From: an uncultured Oscillibacter sp.
GTDB taxonomy: Bacteria; Bacillota; Clostridia; Oscillospirales; Oscillospiraceae
DNA: 53,493 bases
NCBI GenBank assembly: GCA_905200545.1
Contig: CAJKKQ010000019.1
Coordinates: 1-53,493 of the forward strand
Direction of reading: 5' to 3'
Below, in pieces: positions 1 through 8,991 of the stretch. The position numbers and the translations under genes are program-made. The notes under the pieces are model-generated. The model saw nothing but the letters and a program-made list of their open reading frames with translations, had not been told where the DNA came from and ran no database searches. Numbering within the stretch: the first letter of the stretch is position 1; each line of letters begins with the position of its first letter.

Positions 1-807
1 ACCACCGACCGCAACCGGACCTCTCCCTTCGCCTTCACGGGCAACAAGTTCGAGTTCCGGATGCTGGGCTCATCCAACTCCATTGCCTGCGCCAACATCA
101 TGCTCAACAGCGCCGTGGCGGATACCTTGCGGAAGTTCGCCGACCGACTGGAGGGCGCCGAGGACTTTGAGGGTGCCATCCACGCTCTGATCCAGGATAC
201 CCTCCGGGATCACAAGCGCATCATCTTCAACGGCAACGGCTATGACGATGCCTGGCTGGAGGAGGCGGAACGGCGCGGACTTGCCAACCTGCGCACCACG
301 CCGGACTGCGTGCCCTGCCTGCTGGAGCAGAAGAACATGGATATGCTCACCGGGCTGAAGGTCTATACCAAGGCAGAGCTGGAGTCCCGTTATGAGATCA
401 CCATGGAGAACTACTGCAAGACCGTCACCATTGAGGCCCTCACCATGGTGGATATGGCCCGCCGGGATATCCTGCCCGCTGTAGAGACCTACACCTCCCG
501 GGTGGCCGCTTCTGCCGCAGCCAAGAAAGCGGCGGATCCGGAACTCCTCTGCGCGTATGAAAAGGACCTGGTACGCAGACTCTCCGGCCTGACGGATCGG
601 ATCGCCGGGCAGACGGAAGCTCTGGAGCGGCTGATGGCTGAGCTGCAGACGGAAAGTGATGTCACTGCCACCGCCTGCCGGATCCGGGACGAGGTGCTTC
701 CATCCATGAGCGCTCTGCGGGCTGCCGTGGATGAGGCAGAAACGCTGACCGCTTCCGACTGCTGGCCGTATCCCACTTACGGCGACCTCCTCTTCAGCGT
801 TCGCTGA
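1..807 (+). CDS. glnN: glutamine synthetase type III, C-terminal part (truncated by window start)
   Basis: This is the last 268 codons of a GSIII-type glutamine synthetase, which makes glutamine from glutamate, ammonium and ATP in the cytoplasm. The frame is open from base 1. It begins in the conserved GSIII segment DRNRTSPFAFTGNKFEFRM, followed by GSSNSIACANIMLNSAVAD, which belongs to the catalytic core. The remainder is the long helical C-terminal extension seen in GSIII (about 700 residues in full) and absent from the shorter GSI enzymes. The 5' part lies outside the window. A PII-fused ammonium channel and three glutamine-using enzymes follow on the same strand, so it heads a nitrogen assimilation cluster. 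Confidence 0.93.
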   Translation, partial: TTDRNRTSPFAFTGNKFEFRMLGSSNSIACANIMLNSAVADTLRKFADRLEGAEDFEGAIHALIQDTLRDHKRIIFNGNGYDDAWLEEAERRGLANLRTTPDCVPCLLEQKNMDMLTGLKVYTKAELESRYEITMENYCKTVTIEALTMVDMARRDILPAVETYTSRVAASAAAKKAADPELLCAYEKDLVRRLSGLTDRIAGQTEALERLMAELQTESDVTATACRIRDEVLPSMSALRAAVDEAETLTASDCWPYPTYGDLLFSVR

Positions 808-883
808 GGCCCGGGGGCTGTGTCGGGAGAAAACGTAGCGATTCATATTTTGTGTGTGTTTTTAGGAGAAAAGAGGTTTTACT

Positions 884-2605
884 ATGACGTACAGTGCGGT
901 TAACACCATTTGGGTGCTGTTGGGAGCAGCTCTGGTGTTCTTCATGCAGGCAGGATTTTCCATGTGCGAGGCCGGCTTTACCAGAGCCAAAAATACCGGT
1001 AATATCCTCATGAAGAACCTGATGGACTTCTGCATCGGTACGCCCTGCTTTTGGCTTTTTGGCTTCGGCGTGATGTTTGGGCTGGGCTCCGGTGCCTTCG
1101 GATGGCTGGATCCCCTCATCATGAAGGACTACAGCCACATCCTTCCGGCGGGCGTCCCCCTGTGGGCTTTCGCCATTTTCCAGACGGTCTTCTGCGCCAC
1201 CTCCGCCACCATCGTCTCCGGTGCCATGGCGGAGCGCACCAAGTTCAGTGCATACTGCATTTATTCCGCAGCCATTTCCCTGTTCATCTACCCCATCTCC
1301 GGGCATTGGATCTGGGGCGGCGGCTGGCTGGCGCAGCTGGGCTTCCATGACTTCGCCGGGTCCACCGCAGTCCACATGGTGGGCGGCATCTGTGCCTTGG
1401 TGGGCGCTGCCATTCTGGGCCCCCGCATTGGCAAGTACGGCAAGGACGGAAAGCCCCGGGCCATCCTGGGCCACAACCTGACCTTCGCCGCCCTGGGCGT
1501 GTTCATCCTGTGGTTCTGCTGGTTCGGTTTCAACGGCGCGTCCACCGTGGGGATGGATACCGACGAGCTCATTGTCCGGGCAGGCCGGGTGTTCTTCAAC
1601 ACCAATATGGCTGCTGCTGTGGCCTGCTGCGCGACTTTGATCTTTACTTGGATCCGCTATGGCAAGCCCGATGTGTCCATGACTTATAACGCTGCCCTGG
1701 CGGGCCTGGTGGGCATCACCGCCGGGTGCGACGCGGTGAATGCCGTGGGCGCCGCCATCATGGGTGTGGTGTTCGGCATCGTTATTGTGCTGGCAGTTGA
1801 GTTCTTCGACAAGGTGGTCAAGATCGACGATCCCGTGGGTGCCATCTCCGTACACGGTGTGTGCGGCGCCCTGGGTACCATCCTCACCGGTGTGTTCGCC
1901 GACGGCGCCTCCACAGAGGCAGGCCTTCTCTACGGCGGCGGCTTCCACTTCCTGGGTGTACAGGTTTTGGGCGTGGTGACCGTGGCGGTTTACGTGGCGG
2001 TGATCATCACGGTGGTGTTCCAGATCCTTAAGCATACCATCGGCCTGCGGGCGGATGCCGCCGATGAGCTGGCGGGCCTGGACATCTCCGAGCACGGCCT
2101 GCTCACGGCCTATGCGGGCTTTGCCATGATGCCCGATACCCTCACCGCTGACGATGACGCGGAGTCCCCGGTGGTTGTGACCGGCGACGTTCCGGCGGCC
2201 GAGGCCATCCCGGTCAAGGCAGAGCCGTCCTTTGTCCCCGCCGGACAGCCCAAGCTCACCAAGGTGGAGATCATCTGCAAGGAGTCCCGTCTGGAAGCTC
2301 TGAAGGCGGCCATGACCCGCCTGGGCATCACCGGTATGACCGTGTCCCATGTGCTGGGCTGCGGCGCTCAGAAGGGCAAGCCCGAGTATTACCGCGGCGT
2401 TCAGGTGGAGGTGACACTGCTGCCCAAGGTCCAGGTGGATATTGTGGTCAGCAAGGTGCCTGTCCGCGACGTGATCGAGACGGCCAAAAAGGTGCTCTAC
2501 ACCGGCCACATCGGCGACGGCAAGATCTTCGTGTACGATGTGGAGAACGTGGTGAAGGTCCGCACCGGCGAAGAGGGATATGATGCCCTCCAGGACGTGG
2601 AGTGA
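884..2605 (+). CDS. amt: ammonium transporter with fused C-terminal PII domain
   Basis: A 573-residue Amt/MEP/Rh-family membrane channel. Residues 1 to about 400 are hydrophobic with Amt motifs (AGFSMCEAGFTRAKN at the N-terminus, the GHNLTFAALG and WFGFNGAS region, and a late VHGVCGALGTIL segment). After a linker of about 60 residues, residues from about 460 form a GlnB/GlnK-type PII domain: LTKVEIICKESRLEALKAAM, a T-loop with YYRGVQVEVTLLPK, then DGKIFVYDVENVVKVRTGE. PII proteins normally plug the Amt channel as separate trimers in response to 2-oxoglutarate, ATP and ADP, so here the sensor is covalently attached. It lies 76 bases after the glutamine synthetase. An AGGAG sits upstream of the ATG. 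Confidence 0.93.
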   Translation: MTYSAVNTIWVLLGAALVFFMQAGFSMCEAGFTRAKNTGNILMKNLMDFCIGTPCFWLFGFGVMFGLGSGAFGWLDPLIMKDYSHILPAGVPLWAFAIFQTVFCATSATIVSGAMAERTKFSAYCIYSAAISLFIYPISGHWIWGGGWLAQLGFHDFAGSTAVHMVGGICALVGAAILGPRIGKYGKDGKPRAILGHNLTFAALGVFILWFCWFGFNGASTVGMDTDELIVRAGRVFFNTNMAAAVACCATLIFTWIRYGKPDVSMTYNAALAGLVGITAGCDAVNAVGAAIMGVVFGIVIVLAVEFFDKVVKIDDPVGAISVHGVCGALGTILTGVFADGASTEAGLLYGGGFHFLGVQVLGVVTVAVYVAVIITVVFQILKHTIGLRADAADELAGLDISEHGLLTAYAGFAMMPDTLTADDDAESPVVVTGDVPAAEAIPVKAEPSFVPAGQPKLTKVEIICKESRLEALKAAMTRLGITGMTVSHVLGCGAQKGKPEYYRGVQVEVTLLPKVQVDIVVSKVPVRDVIETAKKVLYTGHIGDGKIFVYDVENVVKVRTGEEGYDALQDVE

Positions 2606-2692
2606 CGTTCCATCAAATAAACAATCAAATGAGGCGTGTATCAGCCGGCGTCCGGAAGCGGGGGCCGGCACACGCCGTATGGAGGAAAGACT

Positions 2693-4270
2693 ATGTGTTC
2701 CATTATGGGTTATTGCGGCGGCGGCGCCGATTACGAAGCTTTTTGTGAGGGGTTCTCCCGCACCAAATCCAGAGGTCCCGATGACAGCCGCATCATCGAT
2801 ACGGGCATGGGGCTGATGGGCTTCCACCGTCTGGCCATCATGGGCCTGACGCCGGAGGGCATGCAGCCGTTCTCCCTGGACGGCAGCTATGTGGTGTGCA
2901 ACGGTGAGATCTACGGCTATGAGCGGATCAAGAAGGAGCTGTCCCAGAAGTACACCTTTGTCAGCGGTTCCGACTGCGAGGTGCTGCTGCCCATGTACCG
3001 GGAGTACGGAGTGGATATGTTCCGGATGCTGGATGCGGAGTTTGCCTGCATCATCTTTGACAAGGAGAACGGCAGCTATATCGCCGCCCGGGATCCCATC
3101 GGCATCCGTCCGCTGTTTTACGGCTATGATAAAAACGGAGTCATCGTCTTTGCCAGCGAGGCCAAGAATCTGGTGGGACTGGTGAAGGAGATCATGCCCT
3201 TCCCGCCGGGCCACTATTATAAGGACGGTCAGTTTGTCTGTTACGCCGACATGACCGCTGTGGATCATATAGTGACGGACGACCTGGACACCATCTGCCG
3301 CAACATCCGGGAAAAGCTGGTGCGGGGCGTGGAAAAGCGTCTGGTATCTGACGCCAAGGTGGGCTTCCTTCTCAGCGGCGGTCTGGATTCCTCCTTGGTG
3401 TGCGCCATCGCTGCCAAGAAGTGCAAGCGTCCTATCCGCACCTTTGCCATCGGTATGGATGTGGATGCCATCGACCTCAAGTACGCCCGGGAGGTGGCGG
3501 ACTACATCGGCAGCGACCACACCGAGGTCATCATCAACCGGGACGACGTCATCCGGGCCCTGGAGCCGGTAGTGGCACTGCTGGGTACCTTTGACATCAC
3601 CACCATCCGGGCCAGTATCGGCATGTATCTGGTGTGCAAGGCCATTCACGAGACCACGGATATCCGGGTGCTCCTTACCGGTGAGATTTCCGACGAGCTC
3701 TTCGGTTACAAGTACACGGATTTCGCTCCCTCCGCTTCCGAGTTCCAGAAAGAGGCCCAAAAGCGCATCCGGGAGCTGTACTGCTACGATGTGCTGCGGG
3801 CAGACCGCTGCATCTCCGTCAACTCCCTGGAGGCCCGGGTACCCTTCGGTGATCTGGACTTTGTCCGCTATGTCATGGCCATCGATCCCGAGAAAAAGCG
3901 CAACCACTACGGCAAAGGCAAGTACCTGCTGCGGCGGGCCTTCGAGGGGGACTATCTGCCGCTGGATATTCTCTATCGGGAAAAGGCCGCTTTCTCCGAT
4001 GCTGTGGGCCACTCCATGGTGGACGACCTGAAGGCCTATGCCCAGAGCCGTTACACCGACGCGGAGTTTGCCAAAAAGTGCAGTCAGTATGACTATGTGC
4101 CGCCCTTTACCAAGGAGTCCCTCCTGTACCGGGAGCTCTTTGAAAAGTACTACCCCGGCCAGGCCCGCATGATCCCGGATTTCTGGATGCCCAACAAGAA
4201 CTGGGAGGGCTGCGACGTGGACGATCCCTCCGCCCGGGTGCTGTCCAACTACGGCGGCAGCGGTATCTGA
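2693..4270 (+). CDS. asnB: asparagine synthase (glutamine-hydrolysing)
   Basis: A 525-residue AsnB that makes asparagine from aspartate, ATP and glutamine. The start at 2693 puts the nucleophile Cys at residue 2 (MCSIMGYCGG), and a GGAGG is 7 bases upstream. An in-frame ATG at 2636 would bury this Cys and is rejected. The N-terminal Ntn glutaminase domain has RGPDD, FHRLAIMG and CNGEIYGYE. The C-terminal synthetase domain has the PP-loop SGGLDSS at about residue 227 and TGEISDELFGY. Length matches the AsnB family. It is third in the glutamine cluster. Confidence 0.94.
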   Translation: MCSIMGYCGGGADYEAFCEGFSRTKSRGPDDSRIIDTGMGLMGFHRLAIMGLTPEGMQPFSLDGSYVVCNGEIYGYERIKKELSQKYTFVSGSDCEVLLPMYREYGVDMFRMLDAEFACIIFDKENGSYIAARDPIGIRPLFYGYDKNGVIVFASEAKNLVGLVKEIMPFPPGHYYKDGQFVCYADMTAVDHIVTDDLDTICRNIREKLVRGVEKRLVSDAKVGFLLSGGLDSSLVCAIAAKKCKRPIRTFAIGMDVDAIDLKYAREVADYIGSDHTEVIINRDDVIRALEPVVALLGTFDITTIRASIGMYLVCKAIHETTDIRVLLTGEISDELFGYKYTDFAPSASEFQKEAQKRIRELYCYDVLRADRCISVNSLEARVPFGDLDFVRYVMAIDPEKKRNHYGKGKYLLRRAFEGDYLPLDILYREKAAFSDAVGHSMVDDLKAYAQSRYTDAEFAKKCSQYDYVPPFTKESLLYRELFEKYYPGQARMIPDFWMPNKNWEGCDVDDPSARVLSNYGGSGI

Positions 4271-4307
4271 CCCTGCGGGAAACAGGCAATCATCGGGAGG
4301 TGCAAGT

Positions 4308-5840
4308 TTGGAAAGAAACGAATCGCTCTGCGAAAAAAACAAAAAGGAGAACCATGTTCCCCAGGCTCCGGTTTCCCAAACCGGAGCCCGGGCCTGGCGC
4401 CACATTCATGAAGAATGCGGCGTCTTTGGCCTGTTTTCACCCAAAATGGAAGATGTTGCGTCCCTGGCGTATTATGGGCTCTATGCTCTGCAGCACCGGG
4501 GACAGGAGAGCGCCGGAATCGCCGTCAACGACGACGGCGTTTTCTCCGTTTGGAGGGATGTGGGCCTGGTCAGTGAGGCGCTGCCCCGCCAGCGGCTGCA
4601 GAATCTGGGGCAGGGGAGCATTGTGGTGGGCCATGTCCGCTACGCCACCACCGGTTCCGACGCGGCCCTCAACGCCCAGCCTCTGATCATCAATCACTTC
4701 AAGGGCCGCATGGCTCTGGCCCACAACGGCAACCTCACCAATTCCCTGGAGCTGCGTCGGGCGCTAGAGGAGCGGGGCTCTATTTTCCACACCACCACGG
4801 ATTCTGAGGTCATCGCCTACCTGATTGTGCAGGAGCGGCTGCGTACCCGGTCTATTGAAGATGCGGTTAAGGGGGCTATGGATCGCCTGGAGGGGGCATA
4901 CTCCCTGGTGATCTCCTCGCCCACCAAGCTCATCGCCGCCCGGGATCCCCATGGATTCCGCCCACTGTGCATGGGCCGGCGGCCGGACGGAGCGGTGGTG
5001 TTCGCCTCGGAGTCCTGCGCCCTGGACGCCGTAGGCGCTGTCTTTGAGCGGGATATCCGCCCCGGGGAGATCGTCACCGTGGGGCGGGACGGCATCCACT
5101 CCGATACCTCTCACTGCGGCACGGCGCCCAAGCGGCTGTGCGTCTTTGAGTTTATCTATTTTGCCCGGCCGGACTCCGTCATCGACGGATGCAGCGTCAC
5201 CCAGGCCCGGCAGCGGGCCGGGGCCTTCCTAGCCCAGGAGCATCCAGTGGAGGCAGACGTGGTGGTTGGTGTGCCGGACTCAGGACTGGATGCAGCTCTG
5301 GGCTATGCGGTGGAATCCGGGATCCCATATGCCATGGGCTTTACCAAGAACAAGTACGTGGGCCGCACCTTTATTGCGCCCACCCAGGCCATGCGGGAAG
5401 ACGGGGTCAATCTCAAGCTCAATCCCGTGCGTTCCGTGGTGGAGGGCAAGCGGGTGGTGCTGGTGGACGACTCCATCGTCCGGGGAACCACCTGTCGGCG
5501 CACCATTGCCCTGCTGCGTCGGGCGGGGGCCCGGGAGATCCACATGCGGGTCAGCGCGCCGCCCTTTGTGGCGCCCTGCTACTATGGCACGGACATTGAC
5601 AGTGCGGAAAACCTCATTGCAAACCAGCACACCGTGGAGGAGATCGCCCGGATCATCGGCGTGGATTCCCTGGGCTATCTCTCGCTGGAGCACGTCAAAC
5701 AGCTGGCCGGAACCGGGGAGGAGGGCTTCTGCACAGCCTGCTTCGGCGGCGGCTATCCCACGGCGGTGCCGGGGGAGGGGCAAAAGGATCGCTTTTCTCA
5801 AAAAATCGGAAAACAACATATGGAGGGAAGTTCACTATGA
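4308..5840 (+). CDS. purF: amidophosphoribosyltransferase
   Basis: A 510-residue PurF, the committed step of purine synthesis (PRPP plus glutamine to phosphoribosylamine). The N-terminal Ntn domain begins at the catalytic Cys37 in [10 protein letters not shown], which implies a 36-residue propeptide removed by self-processing. The PRPP loop is [14 protein letters not shown], and Cys residues in GFCTACFGG near the C-terminus suit the Bacillus-type [4Fe-4S] enzyme. The start is TTG with GGGAGG 7 bases upstream; no other start codon lies in this frame before Cys37. The propeptide region also carries an 11-bp hairpin and a well-placed ATG in another frame (see findings). It overlaps pyrG by four bases (ATGA). 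Confidence 0.92.
   Translation: MERNESLCEKNKKENHVPQAPVSQTGARAWRHIHEECGVFGLFSPKMEDVASLAYYGLYALQHRGQESAGIAVNDDGVFSVWRDVGLVSEALPRQRLQNLGQGSIVVGHVRYATTGSDAALNAQPLIINHFKGRMALAHNGNLTNSLELRRALEERGSIFHTTTDSEVIAYLIVQERLRTRSIEDAVKGAMDRLEGAYSLVISSPTKLIAARDPHGFRPLCMGRRPDGAVVFASESCALDAVGAVFERDIRPGEIVTVGRDGIHSDTSHCGTAPKRLCVFEFIYFARPDSVIDGCSVTQARQRAGAFLAQEHPVEADVVVGVPDSGLDAALGYAVESGIPYAMGFTKNKYVGRTFIAPTQAMREDGVNLKLNPVRSVVEGKRVVLVDDSIVRGTTCRRTIALLRRAGAREIHMRVSAPPFVAPCYYGTDIDSAENLIANQHTVEEIARIIGVDSLGYLSLEHVKQLAGTGEEGFCTACFGGGYPTAVPGEGQKDRFSQKIGKQHMEGSSL
4364..4388. repeat. perfect 11-bp inverted repeat within the purF propeptide region
   Basis: Arms 4364-4374 and 4378-4388 are perfect complements (GGCTCCGGTTT and AAACCGGAGCC) around a 3-base loop. 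No T-run follows, so it is not a terminator. It lies 10 bases after an out-of-frame ATG (4354) and about 55 bases into purF. Confidence 0.8.
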
Positions 5841-7438
5841 CAAAGTATATTTTCGTGACCGGCGGCGTGGTGTCAGGCCTTGGCAAGGGCATCACGGCAG
5901 CCTCTCTGGGCCGCCTGCTCAAAGCCCGGGGGCTGAAGGTGGCCGCCCAGAAGCTGGATCCCTATATCAATGTGGATCCGGGCACCATGAGCCCCTATCA
6001 GCACGGTGAGGTCTTCGTCACCGAGGACGGGGCGGAGACGGATCTGGATCTGGGTCATTATGAGCGCTTCATTGACGAGGATCTCAATCAGTTCTCCAAC
6101 CTTACCACAGGCCGGGTCTATTCCAACGTCATCTCCAAGGAGCGCCGGGGCGAGTACCTGGGGAAGACCGTCCAGACCATCCCCCATATCACCGATGAGA
6201 TCAAGCGCTTTATTTACTCCGTGGGCAAGAAGACCCAGGCGGACGTAGTCATCACGGAGATCGGCGGCACCACCGGCGATATGGAGAGCCAGCCCTTCCT
6301 GGAGGCTATCCGGCAGGTGGGCCGGGAAGTGGGTCAGGACAATGCCCTCTATATCCACGTGACGCTGGTGCCCTATCTGCGGGCCTCCGGGGAGCACAAG
6401 TCCAAGCCCACCCAGCACTCGGTAAAGGAGCTCCAGGGCTTCGGTATCTCGCCGGATATCATCGTGCTGCGCTGCGATGAGCCCATTACAGATCAGAGCG
6501 TGTTTGACAAGATCGCCGGGTTCTGCAATGTCAAGCCGGACTGTGTCATTGAGAATGTGACCCTGCCTACGCTGTACGAGGCTCCCTTGATGCTGGAGCG
6601 GCATCACTTCTCCGATGTGGTGTGCCGGGAACTGCATCTGGAGACCCCCCAGCCGGAGCTGGACGGGTGGCAGGCTCTGGTGGAGCGCATCAAGAATCCC
6701 TCCCGCACCGCTGTGGTGGGCCTGGTGGGAAAGTATGTCCAGCTCCACGATGCCTACTTGTCCGTGGCGGAGGCCCTTCATCACGCAGGTTATGCGTGGA
6801 ATGCCCGGGTGGAGATCCGGTGGATCGACTCGGAGACCATCACGCCGGAGAATGTGAACATGGTGCTCACCGGACTGGACGGGATCCTGGTGCCCGGTGG
6901 CTTCGGAGACCGGGGCATCCCCGGCATGATCCTGGCAGCCCAGTACGCCCGGGAACACAAGGTTCCCTATCTTGGTATCTGCCTGGGTATGCAGATCGCC
7001 GTCATTGAATTTGCCCGGCACCAGGCGGGCCTGCCGGATGCGGACTCCGGTGAGTTCGCCCCGGATTGCCCCCACAAGGTCATCGACTTCATGCCCGGTC
7101 AGAGCGACGAGGTGGACAAGGGCGGCACGTTGCGCCTGGGCAGCTTCCCCTGCGCGGTAACGCCTGGCACGGTCATGGAGAGCTGCTACGGCCAGCCGCT
7201 GATCCATGAGCGTCATCGTCACCGTTATGAGTTCAACAACGACTACCGGGACTGCCTGACCCAGGCAGGACTGGTTCTCAGCGGTATTTCCCCCGACGGG
7301 CGGCTGGTGGAGGCAGTGGAGCTGCCGGAGCACCCCTTCTTTGTGGGTGTACAGTACCATCCGGAGTTCAAGAGCCGCCCCAACCGGCCCCATCCGCTGT
7401 TCAACGGCTTCCTCAAAGCCATGCTGAAAGAAGCATAA
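5837..7438 (+). CDS. pyrG: CTP synthase
   Basis: A 533-residue CTP synthetase that aminates UTP to CTP with glutamine and ATP. The N-terminal synthetase domain starts [20 protein letters not shown] and contains [20 protein letters not shown]. The C-terminal class I glutamine amidotransferase domain has the nucleophile elbow YLGICLGMQ and the catalytic HPE in [11 protein letters not shown]. Length is typical. It starts inside the purF stop (ATGA overlap) with GGAGGG upstream, so the two are probably translationally coupled. It is the third consecutive glutamine amidotransferase and is followed by a terminator. Confidence 0.95.
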   Translation: MTKYIFVTGGVVSGLGKGITAASLGRLLKARGLKVAAQKLDPYINVDPGTMSPYQHGEVFVTEDGAETDLDLGHYERFIDEDLNQFSNLTTGRVYSNVISKERRGEYLGKTVQTIPHITDEIKRFIYSVGKKTQADVVITEIGGTTGDMESQPFLEAIRQVGREVGQDNALYIHVTLVPYLRASGEHKSKPTQHSVKELQGFGISPDIIVLRCDEPITDQSVFDKIAGFCNVKPDCVIENVTLPTLYEAPLMLERHHFSDVVCRELHLETPQPELDGWQALVERIKNPSRTAVVGLVGKYVQLHDAYLSVAEALHHAGYAWNARVEIRWIDSETITPENVNMVLTGLDGILVPGGFGDRGIPGMILAAQYAREHKVPYLGICLGMQIAVIEFARHQAGLPDADSGEFAPDCPHKVIDFMPGQSDEVDKGGTLRLGSFPCAVTPGTVMESCYGQPLIHERHRHRYEFNNDYRDCLTQAGLVLSGISPDGRLVEAVELPEHPFFVGVQYHPEFKSRPNRPHPLFNGFLKAMLKEA

Positions 7439-7513
7439 TGGGGATTTCCCTTACCGCCCGGGATCCCCTTTGGGTGGCAGTGACATCCGGCGGCGGACGT
7501 TCCGTTTGATAGA

Positions 7514-7563
7514 AACTCCACCTGCATCAGACCATTGCGGCCTGGTGCAGGTGGAGCTTTTTG
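7514..7563 (+). terminator. rho-independent terminator after pyrG
   Basis: Arms 7516-7530 and 7542-7556 pair over 15 positions with one G-T wobble and are followed by CTTTTT. This ends the glutamine gene run. The opposite strand has a weaker T-rich tail and may also serve the convergent gene. Confidence 0.85.
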
Positions 7564-7571
7564 ATATACGA

Positions 7572-8114
7572 TTACCGGCACAAAAACGGCGCCCAGGGCC
7601 TGTCCACTTCGGAGGCGTGCAGTTTCCAGTAGTCCAGCCGTACAAGATAGGTCTGCCTGCGCGCTTCTACCGCTGCCCGGCCATGCTCCGGTCCGTCTCG
7701 CCGAACCAGGGCGGTGAGCTCATAGATGGGCAGCCCCATAGCGTGCCCCGGGGTATGGACGACCCCGCAGGCCTGTCCCACCGCGTGGCAGAGGGCAATA
7801 TGCTCCGGAGAGGAGATATCCTTTGCCACGGCGTGGCAGTCCAGAATTGCCCGCTGGGCAGCGCGCATCTTAATATCGCCGGAGGCCCACATCCAGGCTG
7901 CCGCCAGGGCACCCCGGGGACGGGGATCCTCCGGATAAGCCTTTTCCAGAAGACACACGTCCTCCTCCGCCAGTTCCAGCGCCCACAGCACCAGCGCCTG
8001 ATGGCCGCAGCCGGAAAGCGCGTTGTCCAGACCCTGTAAAAAGGGGCTGTCAGCCGAGAAAAGGATCTGATTTTTCCGGCGCAGCTTTTGCTGTACTTCT
8101 TCCATCCAATCCAT
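7572..8114 (-). CDS. putative immunity protein (Imm5-like family)
   Basis: A 180-residue alpha-helical protein. The pattern DPRPRGALAAAWMWASG, then a run ending AILDCHAVAKDI, then AVGQACGVVHTPGHAMGLPIYE resembles the Imm-5-like 'putative immunity protein' family. The start at 8114 (MDWMEEVQQK) is chosen because GGGAGG lies 8 bases upstream; longer in-frame starts have no ribosome site. Members are often predicted to neutralise polymorphic toxins, but no toxin or secretion gene is nearby, so the role here is open. It converges on pyrG. The family assignment is from memory of the motif pattern. Confidence 0.6.
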   Translation of the reverse strand: MDWMEEVQQKLRRKNQILFSADSPFLQGLDNALSGCGHQALVLWALELAEEDVCLLEKAYPEDPRPRGALAAAWMWASGDIKMRAAQRAILDCHAVAKDISSPEHIALCHAVGQACGVVHTPGHAMGLPIYELTALVRRDGPEHGRAAVEARRQTYLVRLDYWKLHASEVDRPWAPFLCR

Positions 8115-8232
8115 GGCAGTATCCTCCCAGCGTAAAATGACGGCATCCATTATACGGCATTCCCGCCCGGGTGGCAAGATGGAGGGGGAATGCCATGGCG
8201 AACGCCTCGCGGCAGGGAGCGGCAGCTGCCGC

Positions 8233-8559
8233 CTGGTGAAGTTGCACAGGGTGGAGAACCGTTCAGACCGGGCGATGATCTATGGGCTGGGCGCCCATCA
8301 CGGCTTCCGGGCTCCGCTGGGGAAGGGAGAGCACCGTCTGCCGGGGCTCTCCGCCGTCCGGCCCTACGGTATGAATGAGGCGTGTATGGGGATGCCCCTG
8401 AATTTCCCGTACCTGGGAAGCTGGACACAGGATAAACCTTTTGACGCCAACGATGTCTGCATTGAGCCGTGGACTTCCTTGCTGGACGCGGTGGCTGCCG
8501 GCAGGGAACTGTGGGAGAATGGTTCTACGGAAGGTCCATTTCCATCAGAGCAAAAGTGA
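8233..8559 (+). pseudogene. remnant of LacX-type aldose 1-epimerase
   Basis: The frame reads HRVENRSDRAMIYGLGAHHG followed by FRAPLGKGE, and later NFPYLGSWTQDKPFDANDVC followed by IEPWTSLLDA. These match the middle (VENRS..GAHPAF) and end (FPYLGIWT..VCIEPW) of LacX-like galactose mutarotases, a family of about 290 residues. The N-terminal half is missing and roughly 80 residues between the two blocks are lost. There is no start codon with a ribosome site. The stop lies inside the following terminator stem. It is best read as a decayed gene rather than a working enzyme. Confidence 0.6.
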
Positions 8560-8592
8560 CCGTCCCCAGCCAAGCCGGGGACGGTCACTTTT
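8552..8592. terminator. strong bidirectional terminator
   Basis: Perfect 16-bp arms (8552-8567 and 8577-8592) with a 9-base loop. The ends are AAAA and TTTT, so it can end transcription from both sides: the epimerase remnant on + and the DUF6514 gene on -. Confidence 0.9.
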
Positions 8593-8624
8593 GTAGGGAA
8601 AGGGGGGCATTTGGAGAATGTATT

Positions 8625-8873
8625 TCAAAGCAGAAGCCAGTCCTCCACTACATCCCGCAGAGACACTGGCGTGACGCTGCCGGATATCAGGGTGTCCAGC
8701 AGGGCTAGGATCCGGGATTGAGAAACGGTGATACCCGGTAAGGAAGCCTGTTCATTGCCGCACTCCAGAGAGATTCCGTATTGTTCAGCAATACTGCCGG
8801 CAGCATCCTCCAGCAGATAGTATTTCACCGTTTCACCGTGGCAGCAGCCTGTACCCATGAGGATCCTGCGCAA
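8625..8873 (-). CDS. DUF6514-like small protein, putative Spo0A target
   Basis: An 82-residue cytoplasmic protein of unknown function. The pattern YYLLEDAAGSIAEQYGISL, then a Ser-led helix (VSQSRILALLDTLIS), then VTPVSLRDVVEDWL fits the DUF6514 family of Clostridia as I recall it. The start is TTG at 8873, 8 bases after GGGAGGAG; the next in-frame ATG (8858) lies too far from that site. It lies after rnmV on the same strand but has its own upstream region with two Spo0A-like boxes. A strong terminator follows. Confidence 0.62.
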   Translation of the reverse strand: MRRILMGTGCCHGETVKYYLLEDAAGSIAEQYGISLECGNEQASLPGITVSQSRILALLDTLISGSVTPVSLRDVVEDWLLL

Positions 8874-8910
8874 CCTGATCGCTCCTCCCAGATAAGGATT
8901 CCTGATTAGT

Positions 8911-8961
8911 CAGGCTTAGGGTAGCACGGTTAAAATGAAAAATTTGTCGAAAAATGTCGAC
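8911..8961 (-). promoter_or_regulatory. tandem Spo0A-type boxes upstream of the DUF6514 gene
   Basis: On the + strand TGTCGAA (8945-8951) is a perfect 0A-box core, and TGTCGAC (8955-8961) matches 6 of 7. They are direct repeats 10 bp apart, one helical turn. A possible minus-strand -10 (TACCCT, 8918-8923) would place them at about -35 to -41 and -45 to -51, where Spo0A activates sigma-A promoters. The -10 assignment is tentative. Confidence 0.6.
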
Positions 8962-8991
8962 GAATTAAAAAAGTTTCCAAACTTGCAGGAT

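Noticed and set aside
794..4405. A minus-strand open frame of 1203 codons opposite amt and asnB
   Set aside because: It is His-, Gly- and Asp-rich antisense translation of GC-rich genes with clear families on the + strand. No domain or ribosome site supports it.
4354..4686. A separate 110-aa gene starting at the ATG inside purF
   Set aside because: It has a good ribosome site but overlaps the conserved PurF core in another frame and has no recognisable domain. It is kept only as a possible translation-control element.
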